Shown in pieces: positions 11,432-24,021 of a stretch of DNA of 64,000 bases (position 1 is its first letter; every line of letters begins with the position of its first letter). Under the pieces are notes generated by a model. That model was not told the DNA's origin and made no database searches. It saw nothing but the letters and a program-made list of their open reading frames with translations. This DNA comes from Alisma plantago-aquatica (lineage: Eukaryota; Streptophyta; Magnoliopsida; Alismatales; Alismataceae). A program made the translations under genes and the position numbers. The stretch is from NCBI GenBank assembly GCA_963693085.1, contig OY856412.1:1128364244-1128428243 (forward strand). The letters are read 5' to 3'.

Positions 11432-12841
11432 AACAATGGCTATAGCTATTTTTTTTACTTTGTGGAAGATTTAGGTGGAATGGCATGGCTTTACATATTC
11501 GAACATGTGATGAAGTCTTTACATTAATTTGCGAGTTTCACAAGTTAGTTTCAGTTTAGTTTTCAACATCTGTTAAGATTATGTGCACCAACAACACCCT
11601 TGAATGTACCATAAAGGTTGTCATCTTCTTTTGTCATGACGTAGGGATGATTCACCAACGCTCATGCATATACTCTCCACAACAAAACGGCATTGACGAG
11701 TGTAAAAATTGCCATTTACTTGTTGTTACACACTCTCTTCTAATTCATGCCAAGTTCCTAAGTCTTTTTGGTCTGATGATGTCCTCGTGGCTTGCTTTCT
11801 TATCAATCACCAACCTTACTCTGTTCTTAGGAACTATAACCCCTTTTTCATTATTTACCCTCAATCCATATCGCTCCTTCTACCACCTTGGGTTTACGGT
11901 TGTGTCACCTTCATTCATAATTTTGATTTCAAGGCCGACAAGTTTTTCTTCTGAGCTATCCTGACGATATTTCTTGGTTATCCTTTGACTCAAAAAGGAT
12001 ACAAATGTCTTGATCCTATTTCTGGAAGAATCTATATCTCTGTGGATGTCACCTTTCATGAGGATGAAATATTCTTTTTATCATCGTCACCCCCATTGAT
12101 GATACTAATACTATTGTCTCATTACCTGATCCATTCATCCCACCTACACCACCAACATCCACAACACCACATGGAAGATAAGCTAGTGTCTGCATCTGCA
12201 TCATCATCGCCAGTTCCAGACCAATCCAATCTATCAGTGGCACTATGCATAGGTATACACTCTTGCACTATCAATCATCCCCTTTCTAACACTTGTTGTC
12301 TAGCATGTCTTTCTTCTTCTGCCGATTCCTTTTCTACTTCCCTAGACACAACAAATGTTCCTAAGTGTCTAGTTGATGAACTGTGCCATCTTGGATGGAA
12401 AGCTGCCATTATGGAAGAAATGAGGGCTCTCCATGAAAACAAGACATGGGATCTTGTCACTGCACCAGTAGACAAAAATATCATAGTTTGTTGATAGATT
12501 TTCTCTATAAAGCAGAAGTCAGATGGATCTGTTGAACGACTCAAGGAGCGCCTGGTGGCCAAAGGATTCACCCAAACCTATGGCATGAATTACTTTGAGA
12601 CATTATATCCCATGACAAGGATTGCCTTCATCCACATCATTATCTCCCTTGTAGCTCACCTTGACTGGCCTCTTTACTATCTTAACATCAAGAATGCATT
12701 TCTTCATGGAGATCTCTTGGAAGAAGTTTGCATGCAGCAACTTCCTGGGTTTGTTGCTGAGGGGGAGGATTCTCACAATGTGTGTCATCTCCGACGATCT
12801 GTCTACAACCTCAAGTAGTTTCTAAGGGCCTTGTTACAACC
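11432..12841 (+). pseudogene. Copia copy 2, left part: integrase to start of RT
   Basis: It aligns closely with 7838-9230 of copy 1, starting at CAATGGCTATAGC. Integrase C-terminal motifs (LPPWVYGCVTFIHN, LTQKGYKCLDPISG) and RT starts (WKAAIMEEMRALHENK, LVAKGFTQTYGMN, IKNAFLHGDLLEEVCM) are present. It shares with copy 1 the TGA after KNIIVC (12493) and the TAG after SVYNLK (12816). Gag, protease and the first part of integrase are absent. The sequence stops at the insertion point of element C and resumes at 24017. Confidence 0.88.
12837..12841. other. Target-site duplication of element C, left copy (GGCCT)
   Basis: GGCCT immediately precedes the TG of the 5' LTR and is repeated directly after the CA of the 3' LTR at 24017. 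Joining the two sides restores the copia sequence of copy 1 (AAGGGCCTGGTTCAAC at ~9225). Confidence 0.97.
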
Positions 12842-15800
12842 CCAATTTTTGGGTTCAATTGGTGAGAAATGCAATTTCTCATATTAAGGATAATTGAACA
12901 AATAATGATATAATTTGTTTTGAAGATATGGATTTCGTTTACAATAGCCTTGATGATTGTGTTGTGGGCTTTATTGGCTATTGGGCCCAAATAACAAGAA
13001 AATTCAATTAGTAAATGAATAATTGAATATTTGAGAAAAGAAAAATGTGGAAACCTCTAGAAGGAAAATCCAAAGAGGGATTCCGTGCCTCATGGGTTCC
13101 TTGGGTTCCAAGGAGTCCAAAGTTGCAAAGAAAAGGCAATAAGAAAAGAAAAGTTAAATTAAGTATTTCTTTAGTAAGAAAGAAATTGAAAATAATATTA
13201 AGATGTTGGAAATAAGTGGAAAATGGTATAATGGGGTTATCCTTGGTGGAATTTCGTATCCCAAGGATTACCAATGATAAAAGGAATACCAATGAGGAAA
13301 ATAAAAAGATAAAACCTCAAAAAGAGTTATTTTAATAAGAAATAAACAAGATCATGTGAAATAATGCATTTAGATGCATTTAAAAGGATAATGAGTATCC
13401 AACGAAAATGATTTCGAAATAATAGAGTTTCTTGGGATCCAAGGAGTCCCAATAAAGAGGAAAGAAAGGGAAAATACCAAAATTGCAAAATAAAAAGATA
13501 ATGTGATACATTATTAATGAATTTTGTATTGTTTTTCAAAAGGTGGTATTTTCTATTAAAAGATATATTGTTTCTTTGAGAAAATGGATTTCGTGGCCAA
13601 TAGATTTAATGCCAAGCACAAGGAATATGATAAGAGAAATAAATTTTGAATTCCTTAATAAACCAAGGAATGCTAATAAAACAAGGAGATATTTAAGAGA
13701 GAGATAATTTCCTAATAACTAAGAATATAGATTATCCAGAAGCTTTCAGTTTATGCCATTTAGAAAAGGCAATGAACAATGATGGAAAAAAATATATTTT
13801 ATTGATGTATTTCATGTGGAGAATATTAAACCATGGGAGTCTATGGATATTATGAATTTTCCCATATTAGTAAAGTAGGAGTTCGAGAATATCTCGGCCT
13901 TTATGCATGAAAAGGGAAACAAGTCTCGTCCCTCGCATAACTCCCTGTTCCATCAGCACCTTAGGGTTACTACGAGGACCTATATAAAGACCTAAGAGAA
14001 ATCATTCTTTGGACAACACCCAATGTAGGGGAACCACCTGCTGGATCTTCACCAAAATAATGTCACCACCAGACCTTCATTGCTTTGTTATAAGTAGGTT
14101 CTGCGAAGGGTTTCGGATGCCCAGACGATCCTCCTAGACCGACGCACACTTCGGACCCTCATCGTCCAGGAGAAGGTGGCAGAGCGTCGGAGAAAGGCTG
14201 AGCGACGCACAACTTTGCAGTCTTTAGGCAGCGTTGCAAGATTCAAGGAGAAGATAAGGTTCCTCGTCGTGGTGGCAGCTCCTGAAAACCACTGAAGAGA
14301 TGTGTCGTGACTGAATGACTAGGTATGCTTCTGACCGTTGTTTCCTTCAATTTGACATGTTGTAACCCTAGCTAGGTAGAACTCTGTGCAAGAAAATCTG
14401 ATCATCTAGGGCCGTGCGAGGCGTCTCCCAAGGTCCATTTAGGCTGGTCGGGGGTCGAGGTGTTTTCCCTGTGGCCGCGGCAACATAGGCCCCTACCGAA
14501 GTTGGTACAGCAGCGCCGGAGTTGGGCTGCGGCGCCCCTGTCCCGCGTACACGAGGTCGGGAGCGGGGAAGGAGACGACCGCTGGGAGAAGGACCTAGAT
14601 GCCCCCGTCCGCGTGATCACACATGATCACTTCACAAGGGCAAATTGGTCTTTCCAAGGTTAACTTTAAGAATTTCGGAGTAATAATAAAAAGGCATAGT
14701 TGTACTGACGTGTCAATCGGGGATTGGCCCAGTTAGTTTTATTTTGCAAAGATCATAGAAATTACTACATAACTCAACTCAAAATAAGTTATAAATGAAA
14801 ATTTATCAGGAGAACACATAGAATCTAAATAAAATATTTTTGAGACCTAAATATGATCCCTTTTATAAATGTAGTGCAAAGAAGGATTAAAGCAATGAAT
14901 AATGCTTAAAAAACCCTAGTTTTGGGTATTAAGATGTTCTAAATGTCAAAAGCCTTTCTCTTATGATATTAACAGATCTTTTGGAGCATGATGATAATAA
15001 ATGTAATCATGGTAGTAATGTCAGGGTATTTATGATCTCTAATGGATATAATCTTTAATGTGTGGAATTAGGGCTAAAAATCTTAACTTGCTATGTTGTT
15101 AAGGAACATATTCGATCTAAGTGATCTTAATGAGAGGATAAGATGGTTTTAGTAACCAGGGTTTACCAAATGTTAAATATGCTATGGAAATAGGGATAAT
15201 GTCCTTATTCCTTAATCCAAAACCTAAACCCTGGATTAGGACTAGGTAGGGTATAATGTATTTAATATGTTTAGTGACACTTTAGAATTTACATAATGCA
15301 GATTATATGATGATTGCTTGATTTACTTGCTTGCTTGGACAATATGCTTGAAGTGTGATTGAATGATCTGCATGGCAAAGGTATGTGGTTACGCTTATGA
15401 ATAATCTCTCTAGTTTCACGGCGATTCCCAAAGTTTTAATCGGTTGCTTGAAAATAACTGTTGGATGTTTATTTATTTCATGCAACTATAAAGTGACTAT
15501 GATTATCACTATAAATGTGCGTATATAACTGACTAGATCCGGGTCCACCTCTATTGCTTTGAAAAGGCTAAGAAAAAAGGGGTAATCCTAGAGCAAGGTC
15601 TAGGTTACCGAGAGTTAGAAACTGGGCTACCTATGTGTAGTGCCATGAGACTCATTAGCCTGCCATGAGTTAAGGAGTGGGCTACTTATGAGTAGTGCCA
15701 TGTGACTCAACCCTAGAAATTGGTTCACTTATAGGTGGATCATGAGGGGTTTAATGGGGACAACATAGAGGATAGGGTACTCTTGGATCACAGAGTTATA

Positions 15801-16212
15801 TCTAAAATTTAATCTTGGTTGTTAAATGATTAATTAAATGATTACATTGTTAATGTATTTACATAATTATTGTTTCCCCCACATACCAGCTTTGGCTGAA
15901 CGACGTTTTGTTTGTCGGCGTTTTAGGTACAAGCCAAAAAGACAAACAGTAAATCGGCATATTGTGAAATACATGAAGTAAAATACAAGGAGGCTTAGTT
16001 AGAGTAGAATCCTTAAGTGGATAGAAGTTTGAGATCCAAGTTTTCAAAAAGGTATGCAAAAATTTATTTTCTTACAGCTTTTCAGTATAGTATGTTAAAA
16101 TTTGATCATTATTCTTGGTTAATTGTCGAACCTTTGATTCAGAAGTTATGGGTGCGGCTTCGACCTCTCGGTCTCCCTTAATTGGGGGTTATCGGGAGGT
16201 AGGGTCATAAAA
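12842..16212 (+). repeat. 5' LTR of element C
   Basis: It starts TGTTACAACCCC; its end corresponds to GTCGTAACA of the 3' LTR but reads GTCATAAAA here. It matches 20634-24016 almost throughout. It contains a TATA box at 13981, a GC-rich stretch at 14,100-14,620 just downstream, and CCCTA-type words near 14,364, 14,913 and 15,220. Apparent short frames in it occur in both LTRs and are not genes. Confidence 0.95.
13981..13988 (+). promoter_or_regulatory. TATA box of the 5' LTR of element C
   Basis: TATATAAA inside a GC-balanced context (cctatataaagacc), repeated at the same place in the 3' LTR (21783-21790). Transcription would start about 30 bases downstream, so R-U5 would be ~2.2 kb. Confidence 0.65.
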
Positions 16213-16214
16213 AT

Positions 16215-16226
16215 TGGTATCAGAGC
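16215..16226 (+). other. Primer binding site of element C (initiator Met tRNA)
   Basis: TGGTATCAGAGC lies two bases after the 5' LTR end. It is the usual complement to the 3' end of plant initiator methionine tRNA. Confidence 0.95.
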
Positions 16227-19200
16227 GTAGGTTCCTCACTTAACCATTAATAATTATTAAATTTTACAAACTCCATAGAACCCAAGGGAGTTATTAGAGG
16301 ATTATCTGAAAGACGGCGGTGTCTAGAGAAGGATCACGACCGGGGGCTGGCAATATTTTCCTCCGCACCGCTAGTCAGAATACGAGGACTCCCGGATCCG
16401 TGTGACTTCCTGGTCAAAGTCTTAGGGTATGAATCGAAATAAGATACCTTTAGGACTTCCTCGTCTTATTCATCCCTTCTCATCACAAAATTCTGTTAAG
16501 GACCTTAAGGATTAGGGTTTTCTCTTCTCCTCACCCTCTTGAGGTATGGGTAAGGATAATAAGGTCTAAGGAATCCTCCACCGAATTAATGAAAAGTATG
16601 TAAATAAGATGTCATGGACATAAGCTTAATAGATTAAGTGCAAATTAAAGGATAGATACATGCTTAGGTCATATGACAAAAGTTGTCATGTCCTCAGAAG
16701 AGACCTGAGGCTAGACCTTCTTGGCAGGAGGATAAGTTAGTCTTGGAGATAGAGATCTCCATTGCAAGTAGAGACCTGGCACATCCTCTGAGGATGATGC
16801 TAACCCTAACCCTAAGTGAAGGTTAGAGAGAGATGACATGATGAGTTAGATGTCATGGTAGGCCAGGTGTCTGGATAGATATGCCTTGGATTTCATATGA
16901 TCCATGGGTGACCTAGCACCTTTGGCAACCCAACCCTGGGAAGGGGTCGTGCATGTTAGGGTAAAGGATAGTGAAGAACCTATGGAAACCCCATGAGCTT
17001 ATATGGGCATAATAGGCACCCAAGATGTACCAGTAGTGTGAGCTATAGGTTGAAACCCTGGCCGGGAGAGTTTTATGGATAGCTTATGTAATAAGCCTAA
17101 GGGGCTATAGACAGCCTTGAGCGAACATGCGCTGAACATAGGCTTCATCGAGGTAGGGGCATGCTTCTGAGGTTGACCCTTCACGAAGAGAGGACCTCTA
17201 ATGGTGAGGTTAGTTGTAGGGTTAGCACTAGAGAGAGAGCAGGAAACCCAGCAAGAAGGTTGGAATCCTAGACTTCGGGATACGAGGAGAAGTCAGGAGT
17301 TGAGAATGATGCGACCTAAGTGGATGATAGTGGTCACCACATGGTTGATCCCTAGAGGTTGATGACGCCTTGGTCGCCATGGGATGGACCAAACCCTAGA
17401 GTGAAGATGAAACTTTTGGTACCTATGTGCCTACGGTATAGGTGTTTACCTTATGAGGTAGGAAGAAGAGTTCCTTAGACCTAGAAAGGTTTAGTAAACA
17501 GGTTACGAGGCCTTGTACCTTGTTGGTTATCCTTAAGGAGGACCCAACTCTAAGTGTTGCTCGAGTTGAAGGAGGACAGGAAGTGCATGTCATGCCTTTT
17601 GCAAGCTTGATTCATGGTTAAGAGATAGAGCATGTAGTTGGACACCTACAAGTAAACCTAGGGTTCCTAGGCCTAAGAGGGGAAGTTGTGTACCTAATGC
17701 TCATGATGAGAGTTGAGTTCCTATAGAAGCGAGCATGGTACTCCTCATGCATAGAGGAAAAGGGAAGCCCCTTAAGTTTAAGGTATGTTTGATGAACCCC
17801 TCATAGCTAGGTTGATGATAAAGAAAGGTATGATCTTGATCCAACATGGAGGAAAGATGATAAGTATGACCTAGCATGGTACAGTAAGTGGTCTGCTTGT
17901 GCCTTAATAGCTTGCTAGGGTTAAGTAGGCTCATGCGGATGTAAACCCTGGACCTAAGAGCTTTTGTGACCTGGTTGTCAAGAGATAGTTTTCCTCCCAT
18001 ACTGGGAGAGGGACCCCTTTGGTAGGGTGTATATCAGTTTTGTTGGTTAAAGGTAACCTAAAGAGGTCTCATAGGATCTTGAGAAGCTAAGTGAAAAGTA
18101 CATGGTATGAGAATGAACCTGTAGACCCATAGATATCCATCTCTAATTGCATATGAAAGTGTTACCATGGAGGTAACCAGTATGGGGCTTGACCAAGGTA
18201 GGCAGGCTGCCATGATCCCTATGAAAGGATGAAAGCCAGTCCATGAATGCAGAAAGAGAGATGATGAAGACTTGGGTAAGGTTTTAAGTGAACATGTACT
18301 ATAATGGAGAATCCTAAGTCTATCCTAGGGTCAGGTAGGGATAAGACCGATGAAAGTAGGAGTTGCCTAATTCCCCAGTTGCACATGACCATAGGGTCGG
18401 GAGGTAACATCTATCATTGTATGAGGGCCATGGGTTAGGAGATTGATCACCTTCATGAACTCATGGGACCCAAAGGGCAGATGAGTAGGGCACTCCCTTG
18501 ATGCATGAGGGAAGAGGGATGACCCCAAAAGAGCCGGTACCTTATAGACCTAGAGGAGATGACCAAGGATATAAACCTCAGTAGGTTCAAGACTAGTTTG
18601 ATATCATGATGTTTGTGACGTAGAGACATATGTGGCACGTTGCAACTTAGATGTAAAGGTGTATTGGCAAGGTGGGATGTACCATCTCTACTCTTGGAAT
18701 AGGAAGAACTCTGTATTTGGATTGCAGCCAAATGCTTATTTCCTCTTGTGATGGGAGTGAGAGATAGGACAGTACGCATGCCATACACCAAGGATAAAAG
18801 ATGATGTGAGTTGGAACGTTTCTATGAGGTATGAGGACAGAGAAGATAACATACCCTAGTAAAGTGAATGATACATGGATGGTTTGCAAACGCTAAAGAG
18901 AAATAAGGTAGTTATCTTATAAGAATGTTTTTAGCATGAGCTATGAGTTATACCAGGTCGAATTCAAAAACCAAGAGGTGGGTCTTACAAGGTTAAGTTT
19001 GATCACCATGTTGATGAGATCAGAGAGTGTACTTGATGAATACAGACTTAGAGTCGAGATGAGATGATAAGTGGAATGCATGAAGGTGTATGTCATCAAC
19101 TTTACCTAATACCTAAGGATGTGAAGTGGTAATGGATGCTCTGGTTGAGATACATCTGACTTGTTTGACTAGAAGCTAGAAGAGGTTGTTTAGCTAACCC

Positions 19201-19500
19201 TAAGTTTGAAAGGGAGAGGTGTTTGGATAACACTCAGATGTAACAAGATTCGTTGAAAAATTAAGGGTTGTTTGGTTAGCCAGTCTAGTCCTTGATGCAA
19301 TGAAAGGATGGTGGTAGAACCTCAGATGCACTTCTTTGGAAAAGCAGGTCATGAAACCCCGACTAGAGTGGTTTAGGGTTTCAGAGGAATTGATCTTGAG
19401 GAATCATGACATACAGGAAATCATGATTGAAGATCACCATACACCTTGGTTCTACCAAGATAGTAAATGACAATAGAACTTTGGATGCTTAAGATGAAGT
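16227..19500 (+). pseudogene. Element C internal region: decayed gag, protease, RT
   Basis: There is no frame longer than ~110 codons on either strand. By position this should be gag-protease-RT-RNase H, but stops and frameshifts are so dense that only faint matches can be read. One is near 18,450 (ELMGPKG, cf. the RT phrase ELLDKGFIRPS); another is near 19,130 (VVMDALVEIHLTC, cf. VVADALSR at the RNase H end). The length is also short for a chromovirus, so deletions are likely. Open frames on the minus strand here are chance. Confidence 0.6.
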
Positions 19501-20600
19501 TGCATGTGGTATATGGCCATGCAAGCCAGGAGGTAATGGACAAACCCCAGTAACCCAGTGTATCGATATAGAGGACAAAAGAGTCCCTGAGAGGGAAGGG
19601 GGGCTCAACACTATGGATGTTGTGATAGGTCTCCCCTGGGCCAAGGAAGGTCGAAATGCAATATGGGTTATGGTAGGTCACCTTACCTGATGACATAAGA
19701 AAGAAAGAGTTCTGTTAAGGGACATATCTGGTTGAACTATCCATGAGAGAAATGGTCCAACTACACCATGATGTGAGTTCAAAGGATCTTGAGTTTGACC
19801 TAGAAGTTCACTTCCATAAAGTGGAAGTAGGTACATGAAGAACTCAATGTTAGTATAGTTTATCACCCCTAACTATGGTTAGTATTATCCAGACTAAAGG
19901 GTTTGATGAGGGCATATGTGCTCGATTTGGGGTGATAGTTAGAGATAGTTTTTGTCCTACGAAAGATGTGAAGATAACCACCATAGCCAGTATCAGGATT
20001 TACAAGAAGCTCTATAAGGGAGGTTGTGTCGGTCACCACTTCAGTAAGGTGATGTTGGTGAAAGGACCACATGATGGTTAGAAAAGGGCCACAGTGTGTA
20101 TAGATGAAGTCACTTTGATCGTGCAATGGCTGAAAGGAGCCTAGAGATGACGAAAGTCATGAGCAGATGCAAAGTAGACTGACATGCAGTTCACTGTGGT
20201 AATATGTGACATGAAAATCCGACCCCTCTAAGTTATAACTAAGAGAGCTGAGTCCCCGATGCATGGGTTCTTTTGACATGGTTTGGTGGAGAAGGTTAAG
20301 TTTGACCTTACCCCTCATGATAAAGTAATGTGTGATGAGTTCCATGTGTCCAATTTAGACAACTATGTGAGGCACCCCGACCATGTGCTGAGCAATGAAC
20401 CTAGTGAGCCCCAAGGGAGGCTGAAATGGACTGAGTCACCTGTGTAGTTTATAGACGCCAGGATGAAAGAACTCAGAAAAAAAGGGAATATGTGATGATA
20501 AGGGTTCTTTGGAAATGCCATGAGTATGGTAAAGCCACATAGGGGCCAATGATGGACATGGAAAAGACTTATCCTGAATTGTTTGTTTGCTTGATAGAAA
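19500..20600 (+). pseudogene. Element C: integrase and chromodomain-like tail, decayed
   Basis: Reading across frames on the plus strand gives the integrase in order: MDVVIGLPWAKEGRNAIWV (family MDFVVGLPRTxKGxDAIWV) near 19,612; VYHP and then RLKGLMRAYVLDLG (cf. QTLEDMLRACVLDFG) near 19,860-19,930; a trace of ALYGRRCRSP near 20,010; LSPRCMGSFDMV (cf. LSPRYIGPFEIV, the GPY/F region) near 20,250; HPDHVLS near 20,375; and WKCHEYGKAT...KTYPELF (chromodomain-like end) near 20,510-20,585. The catalytic triad is not intact. This shows C descends from an autonomous chromovirus and not from a coding-free LARD. Confidence 0.75.
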
Positions 20601-20620
20601 TTTGAGGACAAAATTCCTAT

Positions 20621-20633
20621 AAGAGGGGAAGGA
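20621..20633 (+). other. Polypurine tract of element C
   Basis: AAGAGGGGAAGGA abuts the 3' LTR start TGTTACAACC. The mirror-image version is found beside the LTR of element D at 46770-46783. Confidence 0.93.
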
Positions 20634-23600
20634 TGTTACAACCCCAATTTTTGGGTTCAATTGGTGAGAAATGCAATTTCTCATATTAAGGATAATTGAA
20701 CAAATAATGATATAATTTGTTTTGAAGACATGGATTTCGTTTACAATAGCCTTGATGATTGTGTTGTGGGCTTTATTGGCTATTGGGCCCAAATAACAAG
20801 AAAATTCAATTAGTAAATGAATAATTGAATATTTGAGAAAAGAAAAATGTAGAAACCTCTAGAAGGCAAATCCAAAGAGGGATTCCGTGCCTCATGGGTT
20901 CCTTGGGTTCCAAGGAGTCCAAAGTTGCAAAGAAAAGGCAATAAGAAAAGAAAAGTTAAATTAAGTATTTCTTTAGTAAGAAAGAAATTGAAAATAATGT
21001 TAAGATGTTGGAAATAAGTGGAAAATGGTATAATGGGGTTATCCTTGGTGGAATTTCGTATCCCAAGGATTACCAATGATAAAAGAAATACCAATGAGGA
21101 AAATAAAAGAGAAAACCTCAAAAAGAGTTATTTTAATAAGAAATAAACAAGATAATGTGAAATAATGCATTTAGATGCATTTAAAAGGATAATGAGTATC
21201 CAACGAAAAGGATTTCGAAATAATAGAGTTTCTTGGGATCCAAGGAGTCCCAATAAAGAGGAAAGAAAGAGAAAATACCAAAATTGCAAAATAAAAAGAT
21301 AATGTGATACATTATTAATGAATTTTATATTGTTTTTCAAAAGGTGGTATTTTCTATTAAAAGATATATTGTTGCTTTGAGAAAATGGATTTCATGGCCA
21401 ATAGATTTAATGCCAAGCACAAGGAATATGATAAGAGAAATAAATTTTGAATTCTTTAATAAACTAAGGAATGCTAATAAAACAAGGAGATATTTAAGAG
21501 AGAGATAATTTCCTAATAACTAAGAATATAGATTATCCAGAAGCTTTTGGTTTATGCCATTTAGAAAAGGCAATGAATAATGATGGAAAAAATATATATT
21601 TTATTGATGTATTTCATGTGGAGAATATTAAACCATGGGAGTCTGTAGATATTATGAACTTTCCCATATTAGTAAAGTAGGAGTTTGAGAATATCTCGGC
21701 CTTTATGCATGAAAAGGGAAACAAGTCTCGTCCCACGCATAACTCCCTGTTCCATCAGCACCTTAGGGTTACTACGAGGACCTATATAAAGACCTAAGAG
21801 CAATCGTTCTCTGGACGAAACCCAACGCAGGGGAACCACCCGCTGGATCTTCACCAAAATAATGTCACCACCAGACCTTCATTACTTCGTTATAAGTAGG
21901 TTCTACGAAAGGTTTCGATTACCCAGACGATCCTCCTGGACCGACGCACACTTCGGACCCTCATCGTCCAGGAGAAGGTGGCAGAGCGTCGGAGAAAGGC
22001 TGAGCGGCGCACAACTTTGTAGTCTTCAGGCAGCATTGCAAGATATAAGGAGAAGAGCAGGTTCCTCATCGTGGTGGCAGCGCCTGACAACCACTAAAGA
22101 GATGCATCACGAATTGAATGCCGAGGTATGCTTCTGACTGTTGTTTCCTTCAATTTGACCTGCTGTAACCCTAGCTAGGTAGAACTCTGTGCAAGCAAAT
22201 CTGATCATCTGGGGCCGCACGAGGCGTCTCCCAAGGTCCATTTAGGCTGGTCAGGGGTCGATGTGTTTTCCCTGTAGCCGCGGCAACATAGGCCCCTGCC
22301 GAAGTTGGTACAACAGCGCCGGAGTTGGGCTGCGGCGCCCCTGTCCCGCGTACGCGAGGTCGGGAGCGGGGAAGGAGACGACCGCTGGGAGAAGGACCTA
22401 GATGCCCCCATCCACGTGATCACACATGATCACTGCACAAGGGAAAATTGGTCTTTCCAAGGTTAACTTTAAGAATTTCAGAGTAATAATAAAAAGGCAT
22501 AGTTGTACTGACGTGTCAATCGGGGATTGGCCCAGTTAGTTTTATTTTGCAAAAATCATAGAAATTACTACGTAACTCAACTGAAAATAAGTTATATATG
22601 AAAATTTATCAGGAGAACACATAGAATCTAAATAAAATATTTTTGAGACCTAAATATGATCCCTGTTATAAATGTAGTGCAAAGAAGGATTAAAGCAATG
22701 AGTAATGCTTAAAAAACCCTAGTTTTGGGTATTAAGATGTTCTAAATGTCAAAAGCCTTTCTCTTATGATATTAACAGATCTTTTGGAGCATGATTATAA
22801 TAAATGTAATCATGGTAGTAATGGCAGGGTATTTAGGATGTCTAATGGATATAATCTTTAATGTGTGGAATTAGGGCTAAAAATCTTAACTTGCTATGTT
22901 GTTAAGGAACATATTCGATCTAAGTGATCTTAATGAGAGGATAAGATGGTTTTAGTAACTAGGGTTTACCAAATGTTAAATATTCTATGGAAATAGGGCT
23001 AATGTCCTTATTCCTTAATCCAAAACCTAAACCCTGGATTAGGACTAGGTAGGGTATAATGTATTTAATATGTTTAGTGACACTTTAGAATTTACATAAT
23101 GCAGATTATATGATGATTGCTTGATTTACTTGCTTGCTTGGACAATATGCTTGAAGTGTGATTGAATGATCTGCATGGCAACGGTATGTGGTTATGCTTA
23201 TGAATAATCACTCTAGTTTCACGCCGATTCCCAAAGTTTTAATCGGTTGCTTGAAAATAACTGTTGGATGTTTATTTATTTCATGCAACTATAAAGTGAC
23301 TATGATTATCACTATAAATGTGCATATATAACTGACTAGATCCGGGTCCACCTCTATTGCTTTGAAAAGGCTAAGAAAAAAGGGGTAATCCTAGAGCAAG
23401 GTCTAGGTTACCGAGTGTTAGAAATTGGGCTACCTATGTGTAGTGCCATGAGACTCATTAGCCTGCCATGAGTTAAGGAGTGGGCTACTTACGAGTAGTG
23501 CCATGTGACTCAACCCTAGAAATTGGTTCACTTATCGGTGGATCATGAGGGGTTTAATGGGGACAACATAGAGGATAGGGTACCCTTGGATCGCGGAGTT

Positions 23601-24016
23601 ATATCTAAAATGTAATCTTGGTTGTTAAATGATTAATTGAATGATTACATTGTTAACATATTTACATAATTATTGTTTCCCCCACATACTAGCTTCGGCT
23701 GACTGACGTTTTGTTTGTCGGCGTTTTAGGTACAAGCCAAAAAGACAAATAGTAAATCGGCATATTGTGAAATACATGAATTAAAATACAAGGAGGCTTA
23801 GTTAGAGTAGAATCCTTAAGTGGATAGAAGTTTAGAGATCCAAGTTTTCAAAAAGGTATGCAAAAATTTATTTTCTTACAACTTTTCAGTATAGTATGTT
23901 AAAATTTGATAATTATTCTTGGTTAATTGCCGAACCTTTGATCCGGAAGTTATGGGTGCGGCTTTGACCTCTCGGTCTCCCTTAATTGGGGGTTATCGAG
24001 AGGTAGGGTCGTAACA
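20634..24016 (+). repeat. 3' LTR of element C
   Basis: TGTTACAACC to GGTCGTAACA, then the GGCCT duplication. It is nearly identical to 12842-16212 including the GC-rich block (~21,940-22,430) and carries the TATA box at 21783-21790. Confidence 0.96.
21783..21790 (+). promoter_or_regulatory. TATA box of the 3' LTR of element C
   Basis: TATATAAA, the counterpart of 13981-13988. Transcripts starting here would read out into copia copy 2 and on toward the LINE. Confidence 0.55.
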
Positions 24017-24021
24017 GGCCT
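24017..24021. other. Target-site duplication of element C, right copy (GGCCT)
   Basis: GGCCT follows the LTR end GTAACA; it matches 12837-12841 exactly. Confidence 0.97.

Larger units (their letters stand above)
12842..24016 (+). mobile_element. Element C: complete, decayed Ty3/gypsy LTR retrotransposon
   Basis: It is bounded by GGCCT duplications and has two ~3.4-kb LTRs, a methionine-tRNA primer site after the left LTR, a polypurine tract before the right LTR, and 4.4 kb of internal DNA with heavily broken pol remnants on the plus strand. It sits in the RT of copia copy 2. Its LTR termini, primer site and polypurine tract match those of element D (43432-54186), so the two belong to one family, although the LTR middles differ. 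In the first ~300 bases of the two LTRs three mismatches were counted by eye, which suggests fairly recent insertion although the coding part is old. Confidence 0.96.

Noticed and set aside
14402..14663. Proline/arginine-rich small frames on both strands in the GC-rich LTR block
   Set aside because: They recur in the other LTR (22205-22423) because the DNA is repeated, and overlap on both strands; GC-rich DNA is poor in stop codons.
16999..20792. Several 60-118-codon minus-strand frames as genes
   Set aside because: They are antisense to decayed integrase and RT of element C and match no family.
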